Source: Candolleomyces eurysporus
Lineage: Eukaryota; Basidiomycota; Agaricomycetes; Agaricales; Psathyrellaceae
Assembly (NCBI GenBank): GCA_027579435.1
Contig: JANBPK010000015.1
Span: 1 to 64,000 of the forward strand
Direction: 5' to 3'
DNA length: 64,000 nucleotides
Of the stretch, positions 24,487-35,643 are shown piece by piece (the stretch's first letter is position 1; each line of letters opens with the position of its first letter). Under the pieces are notes generated by a model. The model saw nothing but the letters and a program-made list of their open reading frames with translations, was not told where the DNA came from and made no database searches. Made by a program: the position numbers and the translations under genes.

Positions 24487-25690
24487 AAAGGCCTCGTCAC
24501 CGTGAGTGCATTTGCCATTGCTGTTCATGAGTGGGGGACTGACATGAAGCTTGTTTCGTGCTCCTCAGGTGTACTACCACTCTGTCTTTGTGCTCTTCCT
24601 TACCCCCGTGTATCATCTACATGTGTATATTTATGTCTTAGGAATACTCTTATGAAATGCCGATAATGCCAGGACCGTAATGGCCGGAATATTGAGAGTC
24701 TGAACTTGAGAAGGGTTGCTTTGACCAGACCTGCTCAGGCCTGCGGAAGCGGGGGCAAGGATGGGCATTTCTGCGTACGAGGTTTCCTCGAGCCATTTCG
24801 GACCTCATGGTGACTCGGATGGCTTCGGTGCCGGGCTTGATATCAGGCGCACGGCCCACCTCCTTGACATTCAAAGGGACAGCTGAGCTGTCGCACGGGA
24901 GGATGGAGGTTCGGATACCCCCTCCAATGAGAGAAATAACGCAGCCCCTCACAAGACAACCCGGTTCTGGAGAAGAGGACCTCCATGCGCCCATGAATGT
25001 ATGTTTTTTCAATGCTTTCTATCGTGTACGCATTCGTTGACTACCTCTCAAGTTCCACTGGTGACGACGGGTGACGGAATGGAAGGTCGGGGCAAGGGTA
25101 TCGGAAGCACAGCCACTTGCCCACGTTTGGTTATCTAATCTTATCTGGGCGCTTCTCGCCCCACCCATGGGCGGCTCATAGAGTCCCGTCGCTTGATTCT
25201 GGACGAAACGGAAAACGGAAAACTTTCGGGCAAACAGGAAAAAACAATTATAGCTGACTGCAAAACGATAGGCCAGATCTCACTTTCTTCCACTTCTGGT
25301 ATTTGGTTAGTTTTGGAGCTGAACAAATAAACATGGCTTGCAAGCCATACCGAATTTGGCGTACCGTCCGCATTCGAGCAACCAGGCGTCGATGGTTATC
25401 AATGACTATGGTGTGGTGAAGGATAGAGTAAGAACAATCATCTCAACTGGTACATAATACGCGCGACTCGCCTCCTACGCCCATTTGAGTGTTTGGTTGG
25501 ATGCCCCACCGCTCCACAACTAAACAAATGTCAGAAGCGAAAGTGTGATCTGGTCTATTGTTTTGGAGTTAGCTGTAACTTGAAAGCGGGCTTACGATGG
25601 CTGAAGAAATAAGGTTCAGGTTTTCTCCATCTTTGTTCGACATCTTTTCGGGTCGAAACAAAGTTGAAGGACCTATTAGGTCCTCTGAGT
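24487..25690. other. Intergenic, no gene seen
   Basis: A 120-residue minus frame (24650-25012) has no recognisable motif. From about 25690 the sequence becomes the duplicated upstream flank of the SSP genes. Confidence 0.4.
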
Positions 25691-25699
25691 CAGAAATAC

Positions 25700-26535
25700 T
25701 AGCCCGTTTTATAAATAGCAATTCCAAAAATGGTTTGGGCTGTTGCTACCGTTCTTCGAGAGGCGCCTGACCACGAGTGTCTTAGATGAAAATTCTCAAA
25801 TCTTTGCGTAATAATGCTTCTTGCATGGCCGCAGCAAGTCAAATGACACATGATACTGTAGGTCACACAACTTCTTGATTGCGACGTACAAGGACAACGA
25901 ACAAAGAGCACGGAGGAGACGTGCGTCCGAGACTGTTTTAGGGTCTTGCAGTATTGATGCTCGGTACTGGTAAACATTGCACGCCGCACATGCAATTCTA
26001 TTCGCGTTAGAAAAGTGAGTAGAGACGACCCCAAGTCCTTCGCTAGACGGAAGCTGATGGGGTCTCTATCTCAGTAGAATCTGGATAAGATCTTTTAGGA
26101 AGCCCGATTGTGCTGTGCAAAATCAAAATCGAAATCATTGGCTCCGCCAATCCTAACACTGACATCACTTTTTCTCAGCTATCAGTTGCGGTCTCGCCAA
26201 TGTCGGGACTCTGGAGTCCAAGCCACTAAGACTACTCGTTTTCAAAGACTCATATGTTTCATCTAGTGAAGAGACATCGTGGTTGCCTTCGCATACTTGT
26301 CTCTTGAAGAGAGCTTCCGATATTCTATTCTGTGATGTCCAACTCTCAGCCGGAATAGGACCGACTCATGCAGCGAGGAAACAGCGATACATTAAGCCCC
26401 TTAAGAGTACTGTTATGGGATACTAGATCTTCTTTTTGTGGACCTCTGAAACCTTTACAAAATCGTTCTCATATGGCAAAGTGTGTCCACGAGTCAAATA
26501 TCGTACTGCTGACGAAAATATGAGGGGCGAAAAGG
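25700..26535 (+). repeat. Duplicated SSP upstream flank
   Basis: This stretch recurs upstream of SSP copy 3 (27790-28745) and, inverted, upstream of copy 4 (51200-52250). Shared anchors include GAGGCGCCTG, AATAATGCTTCTTGCATGG and CAGCAAGTCAAATGAC. The duplications therefore carried about 1 kb of promoter-side DNA with each gene. No coding frame is conserved among the copies. Confidence 0.75.
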
Positions 26536-26541
26536 TATAAA
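26536..26541 (+). promoter_or_regulatory. TATA box of SSP copy 2
   Basis: TATAAA within the conserved string GAAAAGGTATAAA, 47 bp before the ATG at 26583. The same string precedes copies 3, 4 and 5. Confidence 0.7.
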
Positions 26542-26582
26542 TTGGATCCAGGGAGACGAACTACTCCTCAGAATTAGCAGCC

Positions 26583-27105
26583 ATGCAGTTCACTCTCAAA
26601 GCAACCATCGTTCAGATCGCCACCCTGGCTATCTTGGTGACCAGTGCTGTTGCCAGCCCCGCCCCCGTAAGAGTTTTCTCGCTGCTCGTCGATGTCACCA
26701 CCTTGTTAAGCTCACCGCCAAATTTTCTCGCAGGTTGCGCCGAACGTAGTCGCCAACGCTGAACTCGACCACTGGCTCGCTACTACCGATGCCAAGTTGA
26801 CCTTCATCACCGACGTCGACACGACCAACCCGCTCGTCGACCGTGCGGCTCTGGACACTAGAGTCGTCTACTGCAATCGACGCACGAACAACGTCTGCGG
26901 TGGAGATTGCACCGTCTATAACGGCAATTCCAGGTGCCTCGACGCTCCTGATACCGATTGCCTGTTCGCGACGACCAATGTCGGATTCTGCGACCGTGGC
27001 GGATGCGGTGGCTCGTGCAACCAATACTCCAGCTGTGGTACTAGGCTGGATGGCGGGTTCTGCTACACCCCCGGAACAAGGTCGATCAATGTTCCCTTCA
27101 CTTAA
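26583..27105 (+). CDS. Small secreted cysteine-rich protein (SSP), copy 2
   Basis: Two exons, 26583-26666 and 26734-27105, encode 151 residues. The signal peptide reads MQFTLKATIVQIATLAILVT then SAVAS, with likely cleavage after AVA. The mature protein contains AELDHWLATTDAKLTFITDV and the ten-cysteine domain (YCNRRTNNVCGGDCTVYNG, CLDAPDTDCLF, FCDRGGCGGSCNQYSSCG, FCYTPGTRSINVPFT). The frame is intact. It differs from copy 3 by few substitutions, so the duplication is recent. A decayed 3' remnant of another copy follows at 27285-27500. Confidence 0.88.
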
Positions 27106-27284
27106 GGGAAAGGGTCGGAAATGGATGAAGATCGTTCGGTAGCGATGAATGTACAAATATGGACTTGTAGTGATTGGTACCTGTTGGTTTTTGGAAAGGA
27201 TTCGGAAAACTCGTTACAGTTGAAATAAGATATTAAATGTTGTTCAGACTGTTTTCGCGGTTCTTGAGCTATCAAATCGGATAT

Positions 27285-27500
27285 GGTGCCTCGTGCGACC
27301 GATACTCCAGCTGCACCCTGCACCCCTTGGAACCAGGTCCATTCTGGTCCCGTTCACTTGAGTCAAAGCGTTGCAATCAAAGTCGATAATAGCGGTTATG
27401 TCGGAACAAATGTATGCCATGTATAGGGACTCGGACTTATTGGTAGCTGTTAACTTGTCAAGCATTTGGAAAGCTTGCCAGACTCGAGATAAGATCTATA
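27285..27500 (+). pseudogene. SSP 3' remnant
   Basis: GCCTCGTGCGACCGATACTC resembles the end of the SSP coding region (GGCTCGTGCAACCAATACTC), then a deletion of about 30 bp, then a match to the last codons and to the 3' flank (AATGTATGCCATGTATAGGG against AATGTACAAATATGG). It is a sixth, broken member of the family directly behind copy 2. Confidence 0.55.
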
Positions 27501-27789
27501 TGCGTTAGTGGCGAGTGACGACGGGTGACAGCTGGGTGTCCAAACTTGCTCGCAGTGTTAGCCGATTTCATCTGGGTGCTTTAGCCTCGCCAGTGGCTAT
27601 GATCTCTTCTGAACGAAATTTTCAAAAATCATGGTCCAAATGAAGGGCCTTGAGGTAGGAGTCAAGCTTACTTTCGAAGGAGTATTTCCCGTTCCCATGA
27701 ACAGGCGTCACGTTGTGTTAACTTTTCCGAGTGGTCGGCGCTCCGCGCCTCCTTGTTTTCTTACGAAGGCATACAAAATCAAACATAAA
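27501..27789. other. Intergenic between SSP copies 2 and 3
   Basis: No gene seen. Confidence 0.4.
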
Positions 27790-28745
27790 GCCGAAGGCTT
27801 CTACCACCAAGGTAGCCTTAGCGTGCACAAAAATTCATGGTGGAGCTTGACGACAGGCTGACAACGAGGCCATTTATAAGCGTCTTCTTTGATATGTCTG
27901 GATTGAAACTTTGAAGGGCCTTTCAATGTCCTCAGAAACACCACCACGTTTGTGAAAAAAGATTCTAAGAATGATATATGCCGTTGCGACTGCGCTTCAA
28001 GAGGCGCCTGGCCACGAATGGTTGATCGTGAAATGCTGAAATCTGTGCATAATAATGCTTCTTGCATGGTCGCAGCAAGTCAAATGACTCTTACTAAGGG
28101 TCGTACAGCTTCTTGATTGCGATTCAAATGGAAAATGAGCAAATGTGCCTAAGGAAACGTGTGTCCGAAACTGTTTCAGGGCTAGAAGGTTTTAAGGTTC
28201 GGTAAGGTAGTGGAATTTGCATGCTCTAAGATTTAGATGCTGTTCCCATAGATATCCATATACCCGGATTGGAAGCGGGGGCTGATGGGGTCTCAACATT
28301 CTAGGAAGTTCGATGGGCGTTGTGCAAAATCAAAATCGAAATCATTGGCTCGGTCAATCCTAATACTGACATCAGTTTTCTCAGCCATGATCAGCTACGG
28401 TCTAGCCATGTCGGGACTGGCCATTGCGCTCCGAACCAGGAGGGCAATCCTATCGAAATCAGTGCTGCTATTGAGTCGTTGACTTTGGCCTACTGGCTAT
28501 CGTTTAATAGCTTCTCGAGGAAAACTTAGGCATTTTGTAATGCCCAATTTGGCCGGTTAGCCGGGAAAGAATTGTGGCCAACGCTGAGATAAAAGTAAGT
28601 AATACAGCACTTGAAAAATATCGTATTACGGGGTGCCAGACCTTCTTTTTGGACCTCTGAAACCGTTACAAAATTTATCTCGTCTAGCCAAGTCTGGACA
28701 TTGACCAAATCTCGAGCTTCTAACCGAATGAGGCAGAGGTGAAAA
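27790..28745 (+). repeat. Duplicated SSP upstream flank (second copy)
   Basis: Matches 25700-26535 in the same orientation and 51200-52250 inverted. Its last 300 bp also match the inverted right edge of the window (63694-64000), including the string GGTGCCAGACCTTCTTTTTG. Confidence 0.75.
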
Positions 28746-28747
28746 GG

Positions 28748-28753
28748 TATAAA
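28748..28753 (+). promoter_or_regulatory. TATA box of SSP copy 3
   Basis: TATAAA in the conserved GAAAAGGTATAAAG context, 48 bp before the ATG. Confidence 0.7.
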
Positions 28754-28795
28754 GTCTGAGGGCAGAGAGGTTCAATCTCCTCAGAATTAGCAGCC

Positions 28796-29315
28796 ATGCA
28801 GTTCACTCTCAAAGCAACCATCGCTCAAATCGCCGCTCTGGCTCTCTTGGTGACCAGCGCTGTTGCCAGCCCCGCCCCCGTAAGAGTTTTCTCGCTGCTT
28901 GTCGATGTCACGGCCTCGTTAAGCTCACCGCCGAAATTTCTCGCAGGTTTCGGCAAACGTAGTCGCCAACGCCGAGCTCGACCACTGGCTCGCTACTACC
29001 GATGCCAAGTTGACCTTCATCACCGACGTCGACACTAACCCTCTCGCCGGCCGTGCGACTCTGGACACCAGAGTCGTCTACTGTAATCGACGCACGAACA
29101 ACGTCTGCGGTGGAGATTGCACCGTCTATAACGGCAATTCCAGGTGCCTCGACGCTCCTAATACCGATTGCCTGTTCGCGACGACCAATGTCGGATTCTG
29201 CGACCGTGGTGGATGCGGTGGCTCGTGCAACCAATACTCCAGCTGTGGGACCAGGCTGGATGGCGGGTTCTGCTACACCCCCGGAACCAGGTCGATCAAT
29301 GTTCCCTTCACTTAA
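28796..29315 (+). CDS. Small secreted cysteine-rich protein (SSP), copy 3
   Basis: Two exons, 28796-28879 and 28947-29315, encode 150 residues. The signal peptide is MQFTLKATIAQIAALALLVT then SAVAS. The mature part keeps AELDHWLATTDAKLTFITDV and the ten cysteines, with one codon fewer than copy 2 in the DTNPLAGRATLD segment. The frame is intact. The gene together with about 1.2 kb of downstream DNA (to about 30570) recurs inverted at 49430-51154 and 61985-63693. Confidence 0.88.
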
Positions 29316-30570
29316 AGGAAAGGGTCGGAAATGGGCGAAGATCGTTCGGTGGCTACGAATGTACAAATATGGACTCGCAGTGGCTGTTACCTGTTGACTT
29401 TTGTAAAGGATTGGAAAGCTAGTTAAAGTTGAAAATAAGATATAAAATGTGGTTGAGAATGTTGTCGAAGTTATTGAGCTACTAAAGTGACACACAAGAA
29501 TACGACCGGTTATCTCTCTTCGTTTCAAAGAAGCTGAGCATCTCAAACGCCGGCTAGATCGCTCGTCGGAACCCATGCTCTACTGCCAAGAGAACATTAG
29601 AAGTCGGCAGCCATTCACATCGTATCGAAAAAGGCAGGCAGCAAGACCCATTCGGTCAGTTCCGAGTCGCTCTCACACTTGATGCTGCTTAAAATAGAAC
29701 AGATTCAGAGAGCTGGGTGTCTTGGTGGGTATGTGCTAGAACAAGGGATTCTGCAGGCGCAAGCGCATACCCGCAAATTCAAACGGTCTACTCAGGCTGG
29801 GGGTCTTCTTTAGCCTTCAGCACCCTAATCCATTGAACTTGAATGGCACAACACGTTCGAAAGAAGCATTGTTGTCGAGGTGTAGATTCCGGAAGGATCA
29901 TTGCAAAGTGAACACGGAAACTTGTCGGTATCTCATCATCCTCTCGAATGGGTTCATTTACGTGAATATCGTGGATTTTGCTCTGGAGCCGCTAACCATA
30001 TGTAAGTAGGACCGAAGTTCTTCATCAAAATCAAAATCAGAGAGAGCTTTCATGATTCTATGAGGGTCGACTGACTTTTGACCCTTATACGGGTTTGAGC
30101 GCCCATGTTTCATCACGGTTCAAATTCGCGAATTCGTTGCAGGAGAGGCTGCGTGCCAATTTATATGTTGGAATTTCGTCGAATGGCTCTAGAAGCATGA
30201 TATTAACCTGATCTAAGATCTTTTGGGGCACTTGGACGCTCGGCGCTTGTCCGGCGCTTGCACCTCCTCAACTGAGTTTACGACCACGGCTGAAGACGAG
30301 AAGCTCCAAAAAGGACTAGACTTCTCGATATCATCGAGAATACAAGAGAAGATGAATGGAGCCACGAGGCCGAGACCATATTATGGAAAGAAGTTAGGAT
30401 CACATACTACCGAACGCTCGGGTCACCTCGTTTCCCCCGACTCATCGCATTCTGTATTTCTTTCTCAAGGTAGTGTACAATTCTAACCAGTCCATTATTA
30501 TCGTCTCTAAATTTCGCGTTGGGTACAGTAGAATAAAAAAGCTATAAAAATAGTACTCCATTAAGATGAG
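29316..30570 (+). repeat. Duplicated SSP downstream flank
   Basis: Non-coding flank that recurs inverted at about 49430-50628 and 61985-63170. Shared anchors include CTCGACGAGCGATTTAGCC (on the inverted copies), GACGAGAAGCTC near 30296, and TACGGGTTTGAGCGCCCATG. Short open frames inside (30223-30486; 62011-62238 minus) do not keep one frame across the copies, so I do not call a gene. Confidence 0.75.
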
Positions 30571-30695
30571 CGCCCGGACAAGGAAGTAACCATGTGGCGT
30601 CGCCATGTCTCCTGGCGTAGCTGTGAACAAGGGTCGGATACCTAAGTAATCACCTCCAATGGGTTTGAAGTGGAGATTCCTGTGCATCAAAAGCC

Positions 30696-31307
30696 CTATC
30701 GAGCCTTGTTATGATCTACATAGCGCGACCTGGAGGAGCTAGGCAGTGATCGCTGGGGTGGGGCGAATGGAGAAGTCAAGAGGTCTCGAAGTCTGGGGTC
30801 CTGTATCTGGTCTACTGACAGCTTCGACTGAGGGATCCTTTGCTCAGGCTGTGGGGTTGACGAGGAAGCTACCTTTGACCCAGCTGGAGAGTTCGCCTCG
30901 CCCCGTGAGGTAGGTTGCCTGGACGAGTGGGAGTTTCGAGGTCGTGGGTAGGCCTTTGAACTGAACGAGGATGGTTCGGCTTGCAGGATAGCCCGCACGT
31001 ATGGTGATGGAGGTCGTGGCATCGGAACATATTCGTTCGGGTCACACTCGTAGTAGATTTCAGGTTCGTCGGGTACCTTTGGTAATGCTGGCAGTGGCTT
31101 GTTATAACGGCCGGACGCCGACGATCCCCACCGATCGTATGGGCGGGTCATGATTTGCTGGAGAGGGTCTACGAGATCGCCTGCGGATGGGTGAATAGAG
31201 CTAGCTTGTCTATCGCTACTTGACTTCGAACGTTTTGATGGCGTCGGAGAGTCAGGTAAGTTTGGGGTATTGGTGGAGAACATCTGTCGAAACTTTCGTG
31301 TGCTCAT
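30696..31307 (-). CDS. Hypothetical basic, proline/serine-rich protein
   Basis: A single-exon frame of 203 residues from the ATG at 31307: MSTRKFRQMFSTNTPNLPDS. The open frame extends further upstream, but that part is hydrophobic and unlike the rest. The protein is disordered-looking, with KPLPALPKVPDEPEIYYECD and a Ser-rich tail, ending RSRYVDHNKAR. No domain is recognised. It is divergent from the aminopeptidase gene, with about 650 bp between the starts. Confidence 0.6.
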   Translation of the reverse strand: MSTRKFRQMFSTNTPNLPDSPTPSKRSKSSSDRQASSIHPSAGDLVDPLQQIMTRPYDRWGSSASGRYNKPLPALPKVPDEPEIYYECDPNEYVPMPRPPSPYVRAILQAEPSSFSSKAYPRPRNSHSSRQPTSRGEANSPAGSKVASSSTPQPEQRIPQSKLSVDQIQDPRLRDLLTSPFAPPQRSLPSSSRSRYVDHNKAR

Positions 31308-31964
31308 ACGTCCAAGAGTCGAGAGCAAGTCGTAGAATATCAAGGAAATAAAATGTTGTAGTAGTGGCTGAAAGTAGAAAATGAAGGGAGTGACCGACCT
31401 CCAACGGCTGGCAGGGGGTTTTATAGTTACCCACTGGCATCGCTCTATTGTATTTTGCCACAGCCCAACAGGCCGTGGCAACCTGTCTGCTGTACCAATT
31501 ATGCTGTGGAGTGTGGCTCTAGAATTGGGGAACAGATACAGATGTGCCCCATATTCCTTAGGAGTGTTCTAAGCAACTCCTCCTGTCGCCGGTAGATGTG
31601 GATGAGACGGAGCAGAGACAGACTAAACATTTGGGGCTCGGGTCCTTGATTGACGGTGATTGAACTTTCTTCCTTTGGAAGGCGGACCCCGAACACTGGG
31701 CCTCCGACTCTCCTTGATATTCCTCAAAAAGCACTAAGTTCTTCTCCTCGACACAGACTCCAGAGCTTTCTTGAGCTGAGAGCTCTCTACGTGTACCTGA
31801 CTTTGGGTCTGTCCCCAGATTTAAGATCTCACCGTTACACCAAATATCTTATCATAGGATTGGTACATCTTATCTTATCTTGGATTGACTGCCAGCAGAA
31901 ACGTCATCATTCGCGAACCAGCAGAACGGATCGATGAAAACATTTGGGTTTGTCTTCCTGTGAC
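31308..31964. other. Divergent intergenic region
   Basis: Likely promoters of the minus-strand hypothetical protein and of the plus-strand aminopeptidase. No gene seen. Confidence 0.45.
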
Positions 31965-34900
31965 ATGTGGTCGGTCAGGAGAGCACTTGCAAAGCAGGTC
32001 ACACCTCGCCAACCGCCGCCGTTTTTGTTATCTCTATCTTCGTCATCATCTGGTAATCCTCCGAGAACCTTTACCTCTCGGTACACTGGTCCACGATCCA
32101 TCCGGGATTTGCATTCGGGTTACTTCGAACTTCCATCTAGGCGACAACTTGGTCTCAGTTGTCTGAATTATCAGAGGAGGGTTGCATTACGAGCCCTATC
32201 GACGATCTCAGCCAGCACAACCAACCAGAACGGTCTCGATACAAGTGAAGACGATATGGGGGCCCAAGGGACACATCGAGTTAATACGACGGAGCGGCTG
32301 GCCAAGTTGCGAGAGTTGATGAAGAAGGAGGGTGTGGATGTTTGGGTTGTGCCTAGCGAGGATCAGCGTACGTCCCCAAACCTCTTGGTCTGACCTTTCT
32401 AAAACGATGGCATTGCATTGTGGAACAGATTACAGCGAGTACCTCGCACATTGCGACGAACGGAGGGGCTTTATCTCTGGGTTCAATGGATCTGCCGGTG
32501 AGAAACAGCTTTGTGGCTGAAATGGAACCGTTGACACTAGCCCCTCTTCTCAGGATGCGCGGTTGTCACACTCGAAAAGGCCTTCTTGTTCACGGATGGA
32601 CGGTACTTTTTGCAAGCGGAGAAGCAGTTGGATGAGTGAGTATTGTCGCCTTGCGTGACGCCTGATCCGTTGAGCTGATCGATTCCTCAGTAACTGGACC
32701 TTGATGAAGCAAGGATTGCCAGGTATGAGCCCGCTTATTCAAACATCCACGCTTCCGCCTTTAACGCTCGAACGTTGCAGACGTTCCTACATGGCAAGAT
32801 TTCCTTCACAAGGTCAGCCAACCAGCATCCTACTCTCCTAAACTCCACTCATCGCAACGCGATCTTGGTTCCCTAGAATCTGGATGGGTCTTTGAAGATT
32901 GGGATCGACCCAACCATCATCGTCGCAGATGACGCCGCTGCTTTGCGGAAGAACTTAGAGCCTAAGCAATCCGAGCTCGTCCTTCTTAGGAATAACCTCG
33001 TCGATGAGGTTTGGGGAACCGACCGACCACCGAAGCCCCATAATCCCGTTTTCCATTTAGACGAAAAGTATTCAGGTACCTCACAATATCACGATATCTT
33101 TCCCTCACAGTCTGGTTTTAGCTGGCTAATTATGTGTTTGTTTTGCAGGCCAGTCGTTCACGGAGAAAATCGAGAAGGTCCGAGAGATACTGGAGAAGGA
33201 GAAAGCCAAAGCCGTGGTGGTGAATATGTTGGATGAGGTGGCTTGGTTGTTCAACCTCCGAGGTTCCGATATCGACTACAACCCTGGTACGTGCTACTTC
33301 CGCTACTCCGTCCTCTGGCAAAGCGGTACTCACAGCCATGATCACCCTTCGACAGTCTTCTTCGCATACTCTGTCATTACGAAAGATAGCACTGTCTTGT
33401 TCATCGAGAGCAAGAAGCTTGACGAAGCCGCACGAAAATACCTTGGGGACGCAGTCGAAATCCGACCTTACGAAGAAATCTTCGACTATCTGAAGAGTCT
33501 TCCTGGGGCACTGGGCTTAGATGGATCGAAGGATGGGGTAAGTTGTAGCTATCGTACCTTTACCCCATATCCACTCACAAGATTACCTCTTTTTCCTGCC
33601 AGCCAAAGATCCTGGTGCCGAACAAAGCATCCCTCGCAATCGTCGAATCTATCTCCCCGTCTCCGCCTTCTGCTACTTCGTCGTCGAGCCCGCCGCCTAT
33701 CTACCACAAGATCGTCCCTTCACCCGTAGCCGATCTCAAAGCCATCAAGAACGCAACAGAACTCGAAGGTTTCAGGCAGAGTCATATCAGGGACGGTGCA
33801 GCCCTGGCTCGGTACTTTGCATGGTTGGAGGAGGCGCTTAACGATGGGAAAGAGGTGAACGAGTGGCAGGGTGCCGAGGTTTTGGAGAACTATAGGAAGG
33901 AGTTGGTTTTGTTCAAGGGGTTGTCGTTCACGACTATTTCGTCGACTGGGCCGAATGGAGGTGAGTTCATTTCTCCGTTCCATTACTCTTACAAGGCGTA
34001 GGCACTGATGGGGTCCTGCACTGCAGCTATCATTCATTATTCGCCTGATCCGAAGGATTGTGCGGTTATCAAGAAGGAGCAAGTAGGTCTTTCCACTGCT
34101 TTGCCCTTGTTCATCAATTTTTTAGCGTTGACGGGTTCTGAAACTGGTTTTAGATCTACCTATGTGACTCTGGAGCTCAGTTCCTCGATGGTACGACCGA
34201 CGTGACAAGGACATGGGTAAGCTGTATTCCGTTGTATCACAGCTTTACAGGCGATTCCGATTCTCTGCTGACTGTGGTTCCCGCGTACACAGCACTTCGG
34301 AACACCCAAGCCTGAAGAAATTCGTGCTTTTACGAGGGTGCTTCAAGGTCACATTTCCATCGACACGGCGATTTTCCCGACCGGGACGACTGGTTTCGTG
34401 ATGTGAGTTCGTTTCGTCTCACTAGTATTATTGAAACGGATCTCAACTCTTTGCGTGAATAGTGATTCCTTCGCGAGACGAGCGCTTTGGCAAGATGGCT
34501 TAGGTATGTGATATTGATGCGTTTCGAATTGTTTTCCATGATGCTGATCTATGACCTTCGTACAGATTACCGGTATGTTTGTTTCCGTCATGCAAGGAGT
34601 AAAGATAGGAGAAACTGAGTTCCAATGCGCTCCTCAGACACGGAACTGGACACGGTGTTGGTCACTTCCTCAACGTTCACGAGGGACCGCAAGGCATCGG
34701 TGTGCGGATCGGTGAGTTGCTCGTCGCGACCGTGGCCGGTGGAATAAGAAGGGCTCATAACCATGCCTCCCACAGTTCTCAACAACACTCCTCTCAAGCC
34801 TGGTATGACCGTGTCCAACGAGCCGGGTTATTATGAAGATGGGCAGTATGGAATCCGAATTGAGAACATCGTCCTCGTCAAGGAGGCAGAGACTCCCAAC

Positions 34901-35175
34901 AATTTTGGGCAGAAGGGTTATCTTGGATTTGAGCATGTTACTTTGTACGTCCCTTCCTCCTTTTGAGCCCCCTCTTTCCCTGTTCAGCTTGCACCAACTT
35001 TTTGCTGTGTAGATGCCCTATCCAGACCAAGCTTGTCGACATTTCGCTTCTGACGGAACAGGAGAAGAAGTGGTTGAACGACTATCATAAGGAGATTTGG
35101 GAGAAGGTTTCGCCTTTGCTGAAGAACGATACCAGGGCTTTGGAGTGGCTCAGAAGGGAGTGTGAGCCAATTTAA
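31965..35175 (+). CDS. Xaa-Pro aminopeptidase P (M24B metallopeptidase)
   Basis: Removes N-terminal residues preceding proline, using a two-metal (usually Mn) site in a pita-bread fold. Seventeen exons join without any phase conflict to 725 residues: 31965-32367, 32429-32497, 32554-32635, 32691-32722, 32781-32812, 32877-33075, 33149-33286, 33356-33537, 33603-33960, 34027-34082, 34154-34216, 34293-34402, 34463-34503, 34566-34572, 34638-34711, 34776-34944, 35013-35175. Predicted metal ligands are Asp522 and Asp533 ([19 protein letters not shown]), His596 ([16 protein letters not shown]), Glu631 ([10 protein letters not shown]) and Glu645 (IRIEN). The first 97 residues are Arg/Ser-rich ([16 protein letters not shown]) and look like a mitochondrial presequence; the internal ATG at 32256 ([15 protein letters not shown]) would give a 628-residue cytosolic form of usual length. 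Exon 14 is 7 nt. Its 3' end recurs at 41393-41563. Confidence 0.96.
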
Positions 35176-35643
35176 AAGCATCGAAAATCTCTAATTCTAT
35201 GTTACGTCCGTGTTGAGCGAATGTGATATTTGGGAATATCAAAACAATCTATGACATATTCTGGCGGACCTTTTAGTGAACTCTCTGTTCCGCGTCCATC
35301 ATTATCCTTTCTCCTTCTAAATTGCATCCTGGGTTCCTTTACGTCTCTGGTGGCTATCTTCTCGCTATGCTTCATGAGATTCGAGCTCTGAGGCAATGGC
35401 CTGATGATCAGCTCCGGTCAATGCCGTATGATTTCGCGGACGGGCGTTAGCTCCGAACCCTTTCAGACCCCGTCACTCGCTGACCTAAGGACAACAATCC
35501 CGGCTTCAACCTCTTCCTTGTTGTCAGTGCTCTCGATACACTCTACCTAGAGTTTTGGAAAGCCCTGAAAGCTCTGGAATACCCTACATAGCGCCAACGA
35601 ACCCCCTTTCATCTACACCAACACAAACAATTGCGCCCCTATT
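35176..35643 (+). repeat. Helicase upstream region (duplicated at 41564-42043)
   Basis: Non-coding; it carries the aminopeptidase 3' flank and the helicase promoter. It matches 41564-42043 closely along its length (for instance AATCTATGACATATTCTGGC and TCTTCCTTGTTG), so the duplication breakpoint lies upstream, in the aminopeptidase gene. Confidence 0.8.

Noticed and set aside
24650..25012. 120-residue minus frame after histone H4, considered as an H3 partner
   Set aside because: No histone sequence; no recognisable family.
26695..27156. Long antisense frames over the SSP genes (also 28908-29576, 63120-63581)
   Set aside because: They mirror the coding frame of the cysteine-rich gene on the other strand and vanish where the SSP coding region ends.
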